From positions 1 to 13,786 of the forward strand of contig CAMCPF010000028.1 in the NCBI GenBank assembly GCA_945876515.1: DNA of 13,786 bases. The letters run 5' to 3'. A program made the position numbers and the translations under genes. This document shows, in pieces, positions 13,588 to 13,786 of this stretch (positions are counted from its first letter, which is position 1; the number at the start of each line of letters is the position of its first letter). The notes below the pieces were generated by a model that was given only the letters and a program-made list of their open reading frames with translations, was not told the origin of the DNA and made no database searches. This DNA is from Candidatus Kuenenia stuttgartensis. GTDB taxonomy: Bacteria > Planctomycetota > Planctomycetia > Pirellulales > UBA1268.

Positions 13588-13786
13588 TCAGCTGTGCATT
13601 CGCGGCAGCGGGTCGCCCTGCTCGATGATCGCCGCCTCGGCGGCGGCAAGTTCCTTGAGCCGTTCCCGCACGGTCTCCTCCGGGGCGAAGCCGGCGGCGA
13701 GCCTGACGTAGGTCGAGTGGTGGCGGGCCTCCGACTCGAACAGGCCTCGATAGAAGTCCTGCAGTTCGGGGTCGTCAACGTGCTCA
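13588..13786 (-). CDS. miaE: tRNA-(ms[2]io[6]A)-hydroxylase, C-terminal 65 residues (partial)
   Basis: The minus-strand frame from the window edge to the TGA at 13588-13590 reads 65 residues. They include FYRGLFESEARHHSTYVRLA, then an acidic-helical stretch and the end PLPRMHS. The SEARHHxxY segment (18-26 of this piece) is the second E-x-x-H iron-binding pair of the MiaE di-iron fold. The '..R.HS' C-terminus is also typical. MiaE hydroxylates the isopentenyl group of the modified adenosine at position 37 of tRNAs reading UNN codons, an O2-dependent reaction. This implies miaA and miaB elsewhere and an aerobic lifestyle. The 5' part lies outside the window. The metal ATPase gene follows 43 bp downstream. 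Confidence 0.8.
   Translation of the reverse strand, partial: EHVDDPELQDFYRGLFESEARHHSTYVRLAAGFAPEETVRERLKELAAAEAAIIEQGDPLPRMHS

Noticed and set aside
1..13786. CRISPR arrays, tRNA/rRNA genes, transposases or integrases
   Set aside because: I looked for regularly spaced repeats, tRNA-like cloverleaf segments and DDE or recombinase motifs on both strands and saw none.

Overview
The window is a G+C-rich chromosomal segment from a Gram-negative-type bacterium, most likely a planctomycete. That assignment is inference. It rests on base composition, a secreted CotH-kinase-like protein with a C-terminal beta-sandwich, a PQQ-propeller-type C-terminus, and a conserved 468-residue protein of a type I associate with Planctomycetes and Bacteroidetes. 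No rRNA or tRNA is present to settle it.

Layout. 1-121: the last 39 codons of a PQQ-like beta-propeller protein. 134-5696: a pyrimidine-salvage neighbourhood. Cytidine deaminase (cdd) is on the minus strand. Divergent from it runs a plus-strand series: CotH-like secreted protein, uracil phosphoribosyltransferase (upp), thymidine/pyrimidine nucleoside phosphorylase (deoA) and a concentrative nucleoside transporter (nupC). Together these import nucleosides, deaminate cytidine to uridine, phosphorolyse nucleosides and convert uracil to UMP. The CotH-like gene is the odd member.

5733-7890: an accessory patch of lower G+C content. It holds a GNAT acetyltransferase, a dead hicA toxin gene with two stop codons, and an intact toxin-antitoxin pair (BrnT-type toxin with an Xre-type HTH antitoxin) with a recognisable promoter and a dyad operator. 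Two direct copies of a 66-bp repeat (61/66 identical) bracket the pair. About 500 bp of degenerate sequence with possible gene fragments follows.

7891-10928: a minus-strand pair, a PiT-type phosphate transporter followed at once by the 468-residue conserved protein of unknown function. 11139-11579: a small LRAT-domain (NlpC/P60-like) protein with a C-terminal membrane helix, divergent from the transporter. 11586-13786: a P1B-type metal-transporting ATPase with a TPC motif in the transmembrane metal site, preceded by the 3' end of miaE (tRNA hydroxylase).

Most of the window is ordinary metabolism and transport. The parts worth a second look are the repeat-bracketed toxin-antitoxin module with the decayed hicA beside it, the phosphate-transporter-linked unknown protein, the CotH-like protein in a salvage cluster, and the LRAT protein.
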